The notes under the pieces are model-generated. The model saw only the letters and a program-made list of their open reading frames with translations, was not told where the DNA came from and did not search any database. From Nostoc sp. S4 (GTDB lineage Bacteria > Cyanobacteriota > Cyanobacteriia > Cyanobacteriales > Nostocaceae), in NCBI GenBank assembly GCA_029379225.1, contig JAQYWR010000029.1:17280-81279 (forward strand): 64,000 nt of DNA, given 5' to 3'. The number at the start of each line of letters is the position of its first letter. Position 1 is the stretch's first letter. The position numbers were made by a program, and so were the translations under genes. Positions 1 to 8,382 of the stretch are shown piece after piece.

Positions 1-18
1 GGTAATGGTCAATGTTGA
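1..18 (+). CDS. 3' end of an upstream Nif11-type precursor peptide gene (partial)
   Basis: The first 18 bases read Gly-Asn-Gly-Gln-Cys-stop. This is exactly the end of the complete precursor peptide at 275-562, and the 61 bases after the stop also match that gene's downstream sequence. The window therefore opens inside the last codons of a second, tandem copy of the lanthipeptide precursor gene. Only the C-terminus is visible, so leader, core and total copy number are unknown. Confidence 0.75.
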   Translation, partial: GNGQC

Positions 19-79
19 TATTTCAGCACTTAGCCAACAATATTATTCATTGAGACTAGATGTAAGGGGAAGGGGAAGA
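1..79 (+). repeat. Direct repeat, copy 1 (precursor gene tail plus 3' flank)
   Basis: Bases 1-79 are identical to 545-623 (offset 544). The repeat covers the last five codons and stop of a precursor gene plus 61 bp of downstream sequence. Perfect identity in non-coding DNA points to a recent tandem duplication of the precursor unit. Confidence 0.9.
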
Positions 80-274
80 GTAAGAACTTAAAACTACCCA
101 ATTCCCATTTTCCCAGTACCTAATACTCAATTAAATTGTCTAAAAATTTTCTCTACTTGCAACTATCTCCCCTAGTTTCACCCTATTACTCTCTAAATTC
201 AAATCATCAAAGCAGAGAACACCGCACAAAACAAGCGCATCTGCACTAAATCAAGCAAAACAGAGGATACGGAA

Positions 275-562
275 ATGCTACAACAAATCAAAGAATTACT
301 TGAAAACGCTCAACTACAACAAAAATTAACAGCAGCAGCTAACGAAGCAGAAGCCATCAAACTACTGTTAGTTGCCAGTGCAGAAAAAGGTTATAACTTC
401 ACAGTCGAAAGCATTTCTCAAGTATTGACACAATTAACTTCTATGGAATCTGGCGAACTGAGTGAAGAAGAATTACTCAGCGTCAGTGGAGGGATGGCTA
501 ACACTGGTCACAGCCACATGTCATGTTGTACCGATTGTCCCAAGGGTAATGGTCAATGTTGA
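275..562 (+). CDS. Nif11-leader lanthipeptide precursor (class II, LanA type)
   Basis: This 95-residue peptide is the likely substrate of the LanM downstream. Residues 1-73 form an acidic, helical Nif11-like leader (MLQQIKELLENAQLQQKL start, then ESISQVLTQL) that ends in EEELLSVSGG, a double-glycine site for a C39 peptidase. The 22-residue core after GG has four Cys (core positions 11, 12, 15 and 22) and four Ser/Thr (4, 7, 10 and 13), so up to four lanthionine or methyllanthionine rings are possible. GAGG at 263-266 lies 8 bases before the ATG. An identical gene tail lies at the window start, so at least two precursors are in tandem. Leader family and processing follow known Nif11/LanM systems. 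The ring pattern cannot be read from sequence. Confidence 0.85.
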   Translation: MLQQIKELLENAQLQQKLTAAANEAEAIKLLLVASAEKGYNFTVESISQVLTQLTSMESGELSEEELLSVSGGMANTGHSHMSCCTDCPKGNGQC

Positions 563-623
563 TATTTCAGCACTTAGCCAACAATATTATTCATTGAGAC
601 TAGATGTAAGGGGAAGGGGAAGA
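545..623 (+). repeat. Direct repeat, copy 2 (precursor gene tail plus 3' flank)
   Basis: Identical to 1-79. It spans codons Gly-Asn-Gly-Gln-Cys-stop of the precursor at 275-562 and the following 61 bp, and diverges at 624. It marks the boundary of a tandem precursor duplication. Confidence 0.9.
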
Positions 624-697
624 AATAACTAACTCCTGTCCCTTTGCTCCTTTGCGCTTCCACACCTCTGCTTTTCTGCTCTTGTCAAGCCAGCATT

Positions 698-3600
698 ATG
701 AAAAATCCAGTCATCGCCAAACGAGATATCCCATCCTCTAAAGCACTAACAACTATTGTTACCAACGCCAGTTTTCTCTGGGAACGCCTCGATATAGAAC
801 GATTTGTAATTGACATCGATTTGATTAACGAAACAGAAATTCAGCGTCGGCTCGATCGCTGGTGTCAAATCGTAGGCGACTGGAACACTTTACATAAACG
901 CTTACAATGGCAAAGCTTAGACCTTGCTACCATTCGCCCTCTTTTGGGAAGCATCGACTGGAATCAGCAAGCACCATTGCCACCATGGGCAGAAACTTTG
1001 CAGCAGATTATGCAAATGGCAAGGGAATGTGAGCCTGCACTGGAAATAGATTTACCAATTAATCCAGAAAATCCGATTCCCTTTGAAGATATCTTGCTAC
1101 CTGCGATCGCAGTTGCCAGACAGCAACTTTTAACTCGACTTGGTTGTGGGAAACTAACTGAGAACAGCTTACCTTTATCAGTCCTTTCAAAAGCTGCTTA
1201 CCGCGAATTAGAGCGCAGTTTGCTACAGCAATTGGCAGGATTTTGTACCAAAACGCTAAATTTTGAATTTTCTCAAGTTCGTCCATTTGGGAAAAACTTA
1301 CTCAACTTACTAGGAGTAGGAACACAAAAGAGCAACAATAAAACTCACTATAATAAGTTTGTCAATCAACTCCTAGAAGATGGATTGTTGACTCTATTTA
1401 ATAAATATCCAGTACTCGGTCGATTAGTAGCAACAGCCGTCAATTTTTGGGTAGAGTCTGCGGCTGAATTTATCCAACGTCTGGCTGAAGATAAAGCAGA
1501 TATTCAGCGAATCTTTAGCTCTACAAATGATAGTCTAGGCAAAGTTAGCGAAATCCAAACTTCCCTTTCTGACCCACACAAGCGCGGGCGAACGGTTATT
1601 TTACTCACTTTTGAGTCTGGACTCAAACTAGTATATAAACCTAAAGATTTAGGATTGGAAGTTGCTTATAACCAATTTTTAGATTGGTGCAATCAACACA
1701 GTCAGCTTTTAGATTTTAAAGTTATTCAAGTATTGAACCGAGAGAATTACGGTTGGGTAGAATATATTACACATCAACCTTGTAACGATGCAGCCGCTAT
1801 AGAACGTTTTTATCAGCGATCTGGGATGCTGCTGTGCGTACTTTACGCTTTGCGGGGAACGGATTGTCACCATGAAAACTTAATTGCTAATGGCGAACAT
1901 CTGGTGTTAGTAGATATGGAAACGTTGCTGCACCATGAAGCGAATTTGATTGAAAACTCACCAAATGCCGCAGAGTCGGAAACAACCGCAGAACAGCAAT
2001 TCTGGGAATCTGTGTTACGCACTGGGCTTTTACCACGTTGGGACTTTAGTAGCGATCGCCGCATTGCCTATGATGTTAGTGGATTGGGTAGTACAGATTC
2101 TCAAAAAGTTCCTCATAAACTACCCAAATGGCTACACGTCAATACCGACGATATGCAGATGCATTATGAGTCTGTCACCAGGCCTGTAGGGAAAAATGTG
2201 CCGCGCTTAGGTGAGATAGCTTTGTCAGCCAGCGATTATCAAGCACAAATTACTGCTGGATTCGAGGTGATGTATCGCTTTTTGATGATGCACAAGGACA
2301 TATTACTGGTTCCTGGAAGTCCTTTAACTGCGATGCAGAACCAGCAAGTCCGCTTTGTCTTCCGCAACACTCGCATCTACAGTGCCATCTCGCAAAAAAC
2401 TTTATCACCCGATTATCTCAAACACGGCGTAGATTATAGCATTGAATTGGATCGCCTCAGTCGTGCCTTTTTGGTTGCTCAAGACAAACCCAATGCTTTG
2501 CCGATTTTGAGTGCAGAACTGCGAGCAATGGAACAATTAGATATTCCGTTTTTCACGGCGAATGCTGCTAGTGATGAACTGAGTACAAGCGATTATCAAT
2601 CCATTCCGCAATACTTTAAGCAACCGAGTTACCAGCACGCCTTGAATCAGTTGCAGGCAATGGATGAAATTGACCTAGCTCGACAAACGGCGATTATTCA
2701 AGGCTCATTCCATGCTAAGGTAGCGCAAACTCCCACCCAAGACATTCAGCAATGGAATGCCGAATCGTTACCATTGCTGAGTTCAGCAGATTTGATTGCA
2801 GAAGCTAAAGCGATCGCCACTGAGCTAGAAACGACAGCGATACCAGATCCCGATGGCAGTGTCAACTGGATCGGCTTAGGTTATGTGCATGAAGCAGAAC
2901 GATTTCGATTGCAAGTTTTAGGCAACAGTCTTTATGACGGACGCACTGGTGTTGCCTTGTTTCTCGCCGCACTCACTCAGGTAACTAATGACTCGCGTTC
3001 TGGCGATTTGGCATTAAAGGCACTGCAACCCTTGCGTCGGCAAATCCAAACTCTGAACTTAGAATCTCAGCAAATTCTGGCTCGCCTCATGGGTATTGGT
3101 GGCGGGACGGGTTTGGGTTCGATAATTTATGGTTTGGTGAAAGTCAGCCAATTCCTCAAGGATGAGACGCTATTGCCAGATGCTCAAGCATTAGCCCAGT
3201 GGATGACACCAGAGTTGATTGCTGCCGATCAAAAGCTAGATATCATGAGCGGCTCGGCTGGAGCCATTCTAGGGCTGTTGTCCCTGCATAGAGTAACAGG
3301 AAATGCAATCGTTTTAGAAAAAGCGATCGCCTGTGGAGAGCATTTACTCAAGCATCGAATCAGCCACGAAGGCGCTCCTAAAGCTTGGCAGACCCTAAGC
3401 GAAAAGCCCTTAACTGGGTTCTCCCACGGAGCAGCAGGAATTGCCTATGCTTTGCTACAACTCTACAGTGTGACTCAAAATCAAGCTTACTACGAAGCAG
3501 CAGTCCAAGGCATTGAGTATGAGCGCAGCGTCTTTAGTGAATCCCATGCCAACTGGCCTGATTTTCGCAGTCTGGAACCCAATCAGCCACCAAGCTTCCC

Positions 3601-4003
3601 GGTTGTGTGGTGTCACGGTGCAGCCGGGATAGGATTGGGGCGTTTAGGCTGCGTCAGACTTGGAGAAATTCCGGCAATAGAACGTGAGATTGAAATTGCC
3701 CTGCAAACGACCCAGAACTATGGATTAGAAGCCAGTGACCACCTGTGCTGTGGCAATTTGGGTCGAATTGAAACCCTGTTAGTCGGGGCGCAACGCTATT
3801 CTCGCTCTGATTGGCGTCAAATTGCCCTCCAGAATGCTACAAATGTCGTAGCTAAAGCAAAACGAACTGGAGCATACCAAATGTTCGTTAATTTACCTAG
3901 TTCAGTATTCCACCCCAGTTTCTTCCGAGGTACAGCGGGAATCGGCTACGAACTGCTACGCCTAGCCACAGATGATTTGCCTTCGGTACTTCTGTGGGAG
4001 TAA
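698..4003 (+). CDS. lanM: Class II lanthipeptide synthetase LanM (CCG zinc-site type)
   Basis: This 1101-residue bifunctional enzyme should dehydrate Ser/Thr in the precursor core and then cyclise them with Cys. The N-terminal two thirds match the LanM dehydratase domain (DUF4135), with RTVILLTFESGLKLVYKPKD and a downstream DCHHENLI segment. The C-terminal third is LanC-like, with Gly-rich repeats (GFSHGAAGIAYAL, FFRGTAGIGYELLRL). The zinc ligands appear to be Cys972 (WCHGAAG) and Cys1017-Cys1018 (LCCGN). This is the Cys-Cys-Gly form known from ProcM-type, often relaxed-specificity enzymes, not the usual Cys-His-Gly. I chose ATG 698 because the open frame upstream starts at a TTG and translates a Cys/Leu-rich stretch unlike LanM. 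The gene lies 135 bp after the precursor, with the export genes following on the same strand. Confidence 0.93.
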   Translation: MKNPVIAKRDIPSSKALTTIVTNASFLWERLDIERFVIDIDLINETEIQRRLDRWCQIVGDWNTLHKRLQWQSLDLATIRPLLGSIDWNQQAPLPPWAETLQQIMQMARECEPALEIDLPINPENPIPFEDILLPAIAVARQQLLTRLGCGKLTENSLPLSVLSKAAYRELERSLLQQLAGFCTKTLNFEFSQVRPFGKNLLNLLGVGTQKSNNKTHYNKFVNQLLEDGLLTLFNKYPVLGRLVATAVNFWVESAAEFIQRLAEDKADIQRIFSSTNDSLGKVSEIQTSLSDPHKRGRTVILLTFESGLKLVYKPKDLGLEVAYNQFLDWCNQHSQLLDFKVIQVLNRENYGWVEYITHQPCNDAAAIERFYQRSGMLLCVLYALRGTDCHHENLIANGEHLVLVDMETLLHHEANLIENSPNAAESETTAEQQFWESVLRTGLLPRWDFSSDRRIAYDVSGLGSTDSQKVPHKLPKWLHVNTDDMQMHYESVTRPVGKNVPRLGEIALSASDYQAQITAGFEVMYRFLMMHKDILLVPGSPLTAMQNQQVRFVFRNTRIYSAISQKTLSPDYLKHGVDYSIELDRLSRAFLVAQDKPNALPILSAELRAMEQLDIPFFTANAASDELSTSDYQSIPQYFKQPSYQHALNQLQAMDEIDLARQTAIIQGSFHAKVAQTPTQDIQQWNAESLPLLSSADLIAEAKAIATELETTAIPDPDGSVNWIGLGYVHEAERFRLQVLGNSLYDGRTGVALFLAALTQVTNDSRSGDLALKALQPLRRQIQTLNLESQQILARLMGIGGGTGLGSIIYGLVKVSQFLKDETLLPDAQALAQWMTPELIAADQKLDIMSGSAGAILGLLSLHRVTGNAIVLEKAIACGEHLLKHRISHEGAPKAWQTLSEKPLTGFSHGAAGIAYALLQLYSVTQNQAYYEAAVQGIEYERSVFSESHANWPDFRSLEPNQPPSFPVVWCHGAAGIGLGRLGCVRLGEIPAIEREIEIALQTTQNYGLEASDHLCCGNLGRIETLLVGAQRYSRSDWRQIALQNATNVVAKAKRTGAYQMFVNLPSSVFHPSFFRGTAGIGYELLRLATDDLPSVLLWE

Positions 4004-4301
4004 GTCTTTTTTATAGCAGGAGGCAGAAGGTAAAACATTACTATTCCTAACATTCAGGCTTTCAAGATCTCCTAATCTTTAATTCGCTTGCTATACTTGG
4101 ACTACTCTAAGGGACTGATAAATAAAAAAATATCTTACAGTTCACAGTTAACAGTTATCAGTCATCAGTCAGCAACTTCAAACAGAATAATTTATTTCCT
4201 GCACTACTCTAAGTCTCTCCCCTAGTTCTCCCCGATCGCGCTTTAATCTTAAAAGTCTAGAAGACTTGAGGCTCTAAGCGCTGTCAGCAATGAGGAGAAC
4301 A

Positions 4302-5741
4302 ATGCAACTAAAACATAGCCATATCTTCCGCCAAGAAGCACTAGACCGCTTATCTTCACCAGAACAACTGGATCGAGCAATCAATGTGGTCAAGCCTCAA
4401 GCTTGGCTGAGTTTATCTGCAATGAGTTTTGTGGTTGCTGTGGCTGGCGTTTGGAGTGTGTTTGGTAAAATTCCCCTCACAGTCACAGGTCAAGGTATCT
4501 TAATTAAACCGCACCATGTAGTGGAATTTCAAGCACCTAGTTCCGGGCCGTTACTAACTCTCAAGGTGAAGCCGGGGGATATTATTAAACAAGGTGATGT
4601 ACTGGGTATTATCGACCAATCGGTGTTGAAACAGCAATTACAGCAAGAGCAAGTAAAGTTGCAACAACTGCAAACTCAAAATCAAGAAACTGACAGATTT
4701 CAAAAATTGCTAATTGAGCAACAAATCATCACTCTTGGACAGCAGAAAATAGATTTGGAAAATAATCTGCGTCGAGAGCAAAGTGCGCCCAAATTACGCG
4801 ACCAAACTTTAAGAGCGATCGTCCAAAAACGTCAAAGTATTAATTCTCGCAAACAGCAAATTAACTACTTACTCAAAACCTTACAAGGACGGGTTGATAA
4901 TCGTCGTCGGCTTTTTGAGAATCATGTGATTAGCCAAGATATGGTAGTGCAAGCTGAACAGGAATATTTCAATACTCAAGCAGAACTATCTGAGATTGAT
5001 GTACAACTCAAGGATCTGGAAATTCAAGAAACCACTACACAACGAGAATATCTTGAAAATCTAAACAAAATTGACGAAATTAAAACAAAAATAAAAGACC
5101 TGAATACTCAAAATACTAAATTACAAGAACAAGACCTGAAGCAAACAATTGACAAAGCCAATCAAATTCGAGAAGTTAAACGTCGAATTGCTCAATTAGA
5201 ATTGCAATTATCTCAAGAAAGTAGAATCATCAGCAAATATAATGGTCACATTCTCGAACTGAGCGTTGTCCCTGGTCAAATGATGAATCCGGGTACTCGC
5301 TTGGGGTCAATCGAAGCTGAACAGCCAAATTCAAAACTGATGAGTCTTGTTTACTTTGCAAATAAAGATGGTAAGCAAATCAAGCCAGGAATGGCTGTAC
5401 AAGTGACTCCCAGCTTTGCCAAACGCGAACGTGAAGGTGGCATTGTCGGAACCGTTGCAAATATCTCTTCCTTTCCGGTAACTACACAAGATATTACAGC
5501 GCTAATTGGTAACAAAGAAATTGCTGCTTCTCTTGCAGGTAAAGGTGAAGGAAAGGTACAAGCTCTTGTGCAGCTAGAAGAAAACCCTACATCAATTAGT
5601 GGCTACAAATGGTCATCTTCTGATGGAGGAGCCGTTAAAATATCCTCTGGCACAACCACTTCTGTTCAAGTCAAAGTTGGAGAAAAAGCACCTATTTCTT
5701 ACATTATTCCGATGTTCCGCTCATGGACTGGGGTTTATTAA
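4302..5741 (+). CDS. NHLM-type HlyD family secretion (membrane fusion) protein
   Basis: This 479-residue periplasmic adaptor should link the cluster's ABC exporters to the outer-membrane path for the mature lanthipeptide. The N-terminal RQEALDRLSSPEQLDRAI is typical of adaptors from Nif11/nitrile-hydratase-leader (NHLM) clusters. One membrane helix (about residues 35-58) follows, then a lipoyl-like half (GILIKPHHVVEFQAPSSG), a long Gln/Glu-rich coiled coil (about 105-295), the second lipoyl half and a beta-barrel domain. An ATG at 4290 is in frame, but GAGGAG at 4292-4297 lies ideally before the ATG at 4302, so 4302 is preferred. It belongs to the same transcription direction as lanM, 298 bp downstream. 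Confidence 0.88.
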   Translation: MQLKHSHIFRQEALDRLSSPEQLDRAINVVKPQAWLSLSAMSFVVAVAGVWSVFGKIPLTVTGQGILIKPHHVVEFQAPSSGPLLTLKVKPGDIIKQGDVLGIIDQSVLKQQLQQEQVKLQQLQTQNQETDRFQKLLIEQQIITLGQQKIDLENNLRREQSAPKLRDQTLRAIVQKRQSINSRKQQINYLLKTLQGRVDNRRRLFENHVISQDMVVQAEQEYFNTQAELSEIDVQLKDLEIQETTTQREYLENLNKIDEIKTKIKDLNTQNTKLQEQDLKQTIDKANQIREVKRRIAQLELQLSQESRIISKYNGHILELSVVPGQMMNPGTRLGSIEAEQPNSKLMSLVYFANKDGKQIKPGMAVQVTPSFAKREREGGIVGTVANISSFPVTTQDITALIGNKEIAASLAGKGEGKVQALVQLEENPTSISGYKWSSSDGGAVKISSGTTTSVQVKVGEKAPISYIIPMFRSWTGVY

Positions 5742-6000
5742 ATTGGGGATTGGGGAAGGTGGGGTCCCCTCTGGGAATAAGGGGTAATGGGGATTGGGTA
5801 GGAGGGAGAGGGAGTAAAACTTGAAGTTTCTACCTTCAGAAGCTCAACTTCCAAGTTTTAATAGCATTTCTCTAAAAGCTTAATAGAGATAATTTTTATT
5901 AGCCCCCCTTTTGATGGGGAGTTAAGGGAATCTAATATGTTTCAAAGTTAAAGTGAATTGACATAACTCCTAATCCCCAATGCCCAATCCCCAATCTCCC
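5742..6000. other. Intergenic repeat-rich spacer
   Basis: About 260 bp of low-complexity cyanobacterial spacer: G-rich runs (ggggattgggg, ggagggagaggg) near 5745-5817, a short segment resembling the heptad repeat family near 5822-5855, and C-rich ccccaatgcccaatcc at 5977-5997. The last segment supplies an in-frame ATG at 5980 that is probably not the real start of the next gene. No gene is seen. Confidence 0.6.
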
Positions 6001-8349
6001 ATGCCCAATAAACCAAATCGTGTCCGCACTTCTACACTCTTGCAAATGGAAGCGGTTGAATGTGGTGCGGCTGCTTTGGGAATAATTCTTAGTTATTACG
6101 GTCGGATTGTACCACTGGCTAAACTGCGTGAAGAATGCGGTGTTTCACGGGATGGGAGCAAAGCTTTTAACATCATTAAAGCTGCCAAAAACTATGGACT
6201 CAATGCTAAAGGTTTAAAACTGTCTCTGGAAAAGGTGACAACTACCCGTCCCCCATACATTGCCTTTTGGAATTTTAACCATTTTCTTGTAGTAGAAGGA
6301 TATAGCAAAAAACGCGTCTACCTCAACGATCCTGCTAGTGGTCGGAGAACAGTTGGCTGGGAAGAGTTCGATCGCGCTTACACTGGTGTTGTTCTAGTGA
6401 TGGAACCTGGCGCTGACTTCCAGAAAGAAGGGAAAAAAAATCACGTTATTTCAGCTTTAAGTACCCGCTTACAAAACTCACGCGGAACTATTGTATTTTG
6501 TCTGCTAGCAGGGTTACTGTTAACGCTACCTCGGTTAGCAGTACCGGCCTTTTCCCAAGTGTTTATCGATGAGATTTTAGTCCAAGACCGACAGCAGTGG
6601 CTAAGACCTTTGTTGTTAGGAATGGGTATAACTGCAATCTTGCGGGCGTTTCTTGCCAGATTGCGGCTTACCTACCTGCGGCGATTGATGGTGAAGTTGT
6701 CAGTCAGCACTTCAGGAGAGTTTCTCTGGCATATTTTGCGATTGCCTATTGGGTTTTACGACCAGCGCTTTGCTGGAGAAATCAGTAGCCGGATACAACT
6801 CAATGACCGGGTGGCACAAAGACTCTCAGGCCCTTTGGCAACTACAATCATTGATGCAGTGATGATGGTCTTTTATTTGCTGATTATGATTCAGTATGAC
6901 CTATTGTTGAGTGCGATCGCAGTTGGTTTTGCTGCTATCAATATCTTGGCGCTGCTATTTTTATCGCAAACTCGTGTTGATGCCAATATGCGACTGGCTC
7001 AGGAATATGGCAAAGTCGGTGGTGTAACAGTTAGCGGTATCCAAACAATAGAAACCATCAAAGCTTCTGGGCTAGAGTCAGATTTATTTGCTCGGTTTGC
7101 TGGTTATTACGCTAAAGCACTCAACGCCCAACAGGAATTAGACTTACAGACTCAAATTCTCAGTGCATTACCGACAATTTTGACAGCTTTAACTACAGCT
7201 TCTATTCTTCTGGTTGGTGGGTTACAAGTTATGAACGGCAATCTCAGTATTGGGATGCTCGTTGCCTACCAAAGTTTAACACTGAGCTTCTTAGAGCCAG
7301 TTAATAGCCTCGTCAATTTCGGCGGTACACTCCAAGATTTAGAAGCCGACTTAAACCGCCTTGATGACGTGTTGCAAAATCCCGTTGACTTGGAAGTGGA
7401 GGAGAGGCAGGAGGCAGGGGGCAGAGGGCAGGGGGCAGGGGGAGCAGGGGGCAGGGAGCAGGGAGCAGGGGAGGCAGGGGAGGCAGGGGGCAGGGGGCAG
7501 GGAGCAGGGGGAGCAGGGGGAAGCATAAATTCTCTTTCTCCCCACACTCGCCATCTCCCTATTGCCCCTAATCCCCACTTTGTGGGGGTACTAAGTTCCT
7601 CATCTCCCTCATCCCCCTGGCAATTACACGGTCACGTCGAGTTACGGAATGTCACCTTTGGGTACAGTCGCGTAGAACCTCCTTTAATTGAGAATTTCAG
7701 CTTAGTTGTCAAGCCAGGGGAACGGATAGCGCTTGTGGGGGGAAGTGGTTCTGGGAAATCTACAATTGCAAAATTAATTTGCGGGCTTTATCAGCCTTGG
7801 CAGGGGGAAATCTGTTTTGATGGTGTAGGGCGCTCGCAAATTAAGCGTTCTGTATTGGCTAACTCGTTGGCAATGGTTGAACAGGATATCTTTTTATTTG
7901 CTGGGACTGTGCGGGAAAACATCACTCTTTGGGATTCTACTGTATCAGAAGTTGATTTGGTGCAGGCTTGCCAAGACGCAGCTATTCATGATGCGATCGC
8001 CTCACTACCTAGCAAATATGATTTTGAGTTAATTGAAGGCGGCATGAATATTAGCGGTGGGCAACGCCAGCGTTTAGAAATCGCCCGCGCTTTGGTGAGA
8101 AAGCCTACAATTTTAGTACTAGATGAGGCAACTAGTGCCTTGGATGCTGAAACTGAGTTGATTATTAACCGCAATTTGCGAGAACGTGGTTGTTCGTGTA
8201 TTGTAGTAGCTCACCGCCTCAGCACAATTCGTGATTGCCATGAAATTATTGTGCTGGAGCAAGGTAAAATCGTGCAGCGTGGCACTCATGAGGAATTATG
8301 GCAGCAGGGCGGAACTTATGTTAGCTTACTTCACGTAGCAGAGGCATAA
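6001..8349 (+). CDS. NHLM-type peptidase-containing ABC exporter (C39 peptidase, TMD, NBD)
   Basis: This 782-residue exporter is expected to cut the Nif11 leader after Gly-Gly and move the peptide across the inner membrane. The C39 peptidase domain (about residues 1-140) carries a full triad: Cys21 (MEAVECGAAAL), His94 (FNHFLVVEGY) and Asp110 (LNDPASG). An ABC membrane domain follows (about 160-455), then an unusual linker and the nucleotide-binding domain with Walker A GGSGSGKST, signature ISGGQRQR and Walker B ILVLDEATSALD. Linker residues of about 467-540 come from intergenic repeat DNA (see 7399-7620). ATG 6001 is preferred over the in-frame ATG at 5980, which lies in a C-rich repeat. The family and its role follow known NHLM export systems. 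Confidence 0.92.
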   Translation: MPNKPNRVRTSTLLQMEAVECGAAALGIILSYYGRIVPLAKLREECGVSRDGSKAFNIIKAAKNYGLNAKGLKLSLEKVTTTRPPYIAFWNFNHFLVVEGYSKKRVYLNDPASGRRTVGWEEFDRAYTGVVLVMEPGADFQKEGKKNHVISALSTRLQNSRGTIVFCLLAGLLLTLPRLAVPAFSQVFIDEILVQDRQQWLRPLLLGMGITAILRAFLARLRLTYLRRLMVKLSVSTSGEFLWHILRLPIGFYDQRFAGEISSRIQLNDRVAQRLSGPLATTIIDAVMMVFYLLIMIQYDLLLSAIAVGFAAINILALLFLSQTRVDANMRLAQEYGKVGGVTVSGIQTIETIKASGLESDLFARFAGYYAKALNAQQELDLQTQILSALPTILTALTTASILLVGGLQVMNGNLSIGMLVAYQSLTLSFLEPVNSLVNFGGTLQDLEADLNRLDDVLQNPVDLEVEERQEAGGRGQGAGGAGGREQGAGEAGEAGGRGQGAGGAGGSINSLSPHTRHLPIAPNPHFVGVLSSSSPSSPWQLHGHVELRNVTFGYSRVEPPLIENFSLVVKPGERIALVGGSGSGKSTIAKLICGLYQPWQGEICFDGVGRSQIKRSVLANSLAMVEQDIFLFAGTVRENITLWDSTVSEVDLVQACQDAAIHDAIASLPSKYDFELIEGGMNISGGQRQRLEIARALVRKPTILVLDEATSALDAETELIINRNLRERGCSCIVVAHRLSTIRDCHEIIVLEQGKIVQRGTHEELWQQGGTYVSLLHVAEA
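7399..7620 (+). repeat. G-rich intergenic-type repeat embedded in the exporter reading frame
   Basis: Between the membrane domain and the NBD of the C39 exporter, the DNA becomes a purine-rich run of gcagggggcaggg units (about 7401-7520). It is followed by the C-rich companion ending cctcatctccctcatccccc. The same kind of sequence fills intergenic spacers elsewhere in the window (17586-17625, 5750-5815). The frame stays open and adds about 70 residues rich in Gly, Ala, Glu, Gln and Arg, and then Pro and Ser. Confidence 0.85.
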
Positions 8350-8382
8350 TACCAATTCGTAATTTGAAATTCATTATAATAA

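Noticed and set aside
7266..7578. Minus-strand Pro/Cys/Leu-rich frames over the exporter linker
   Set aside because: They are the antisense reading of the G-rich repeat inside a well-supported gene.
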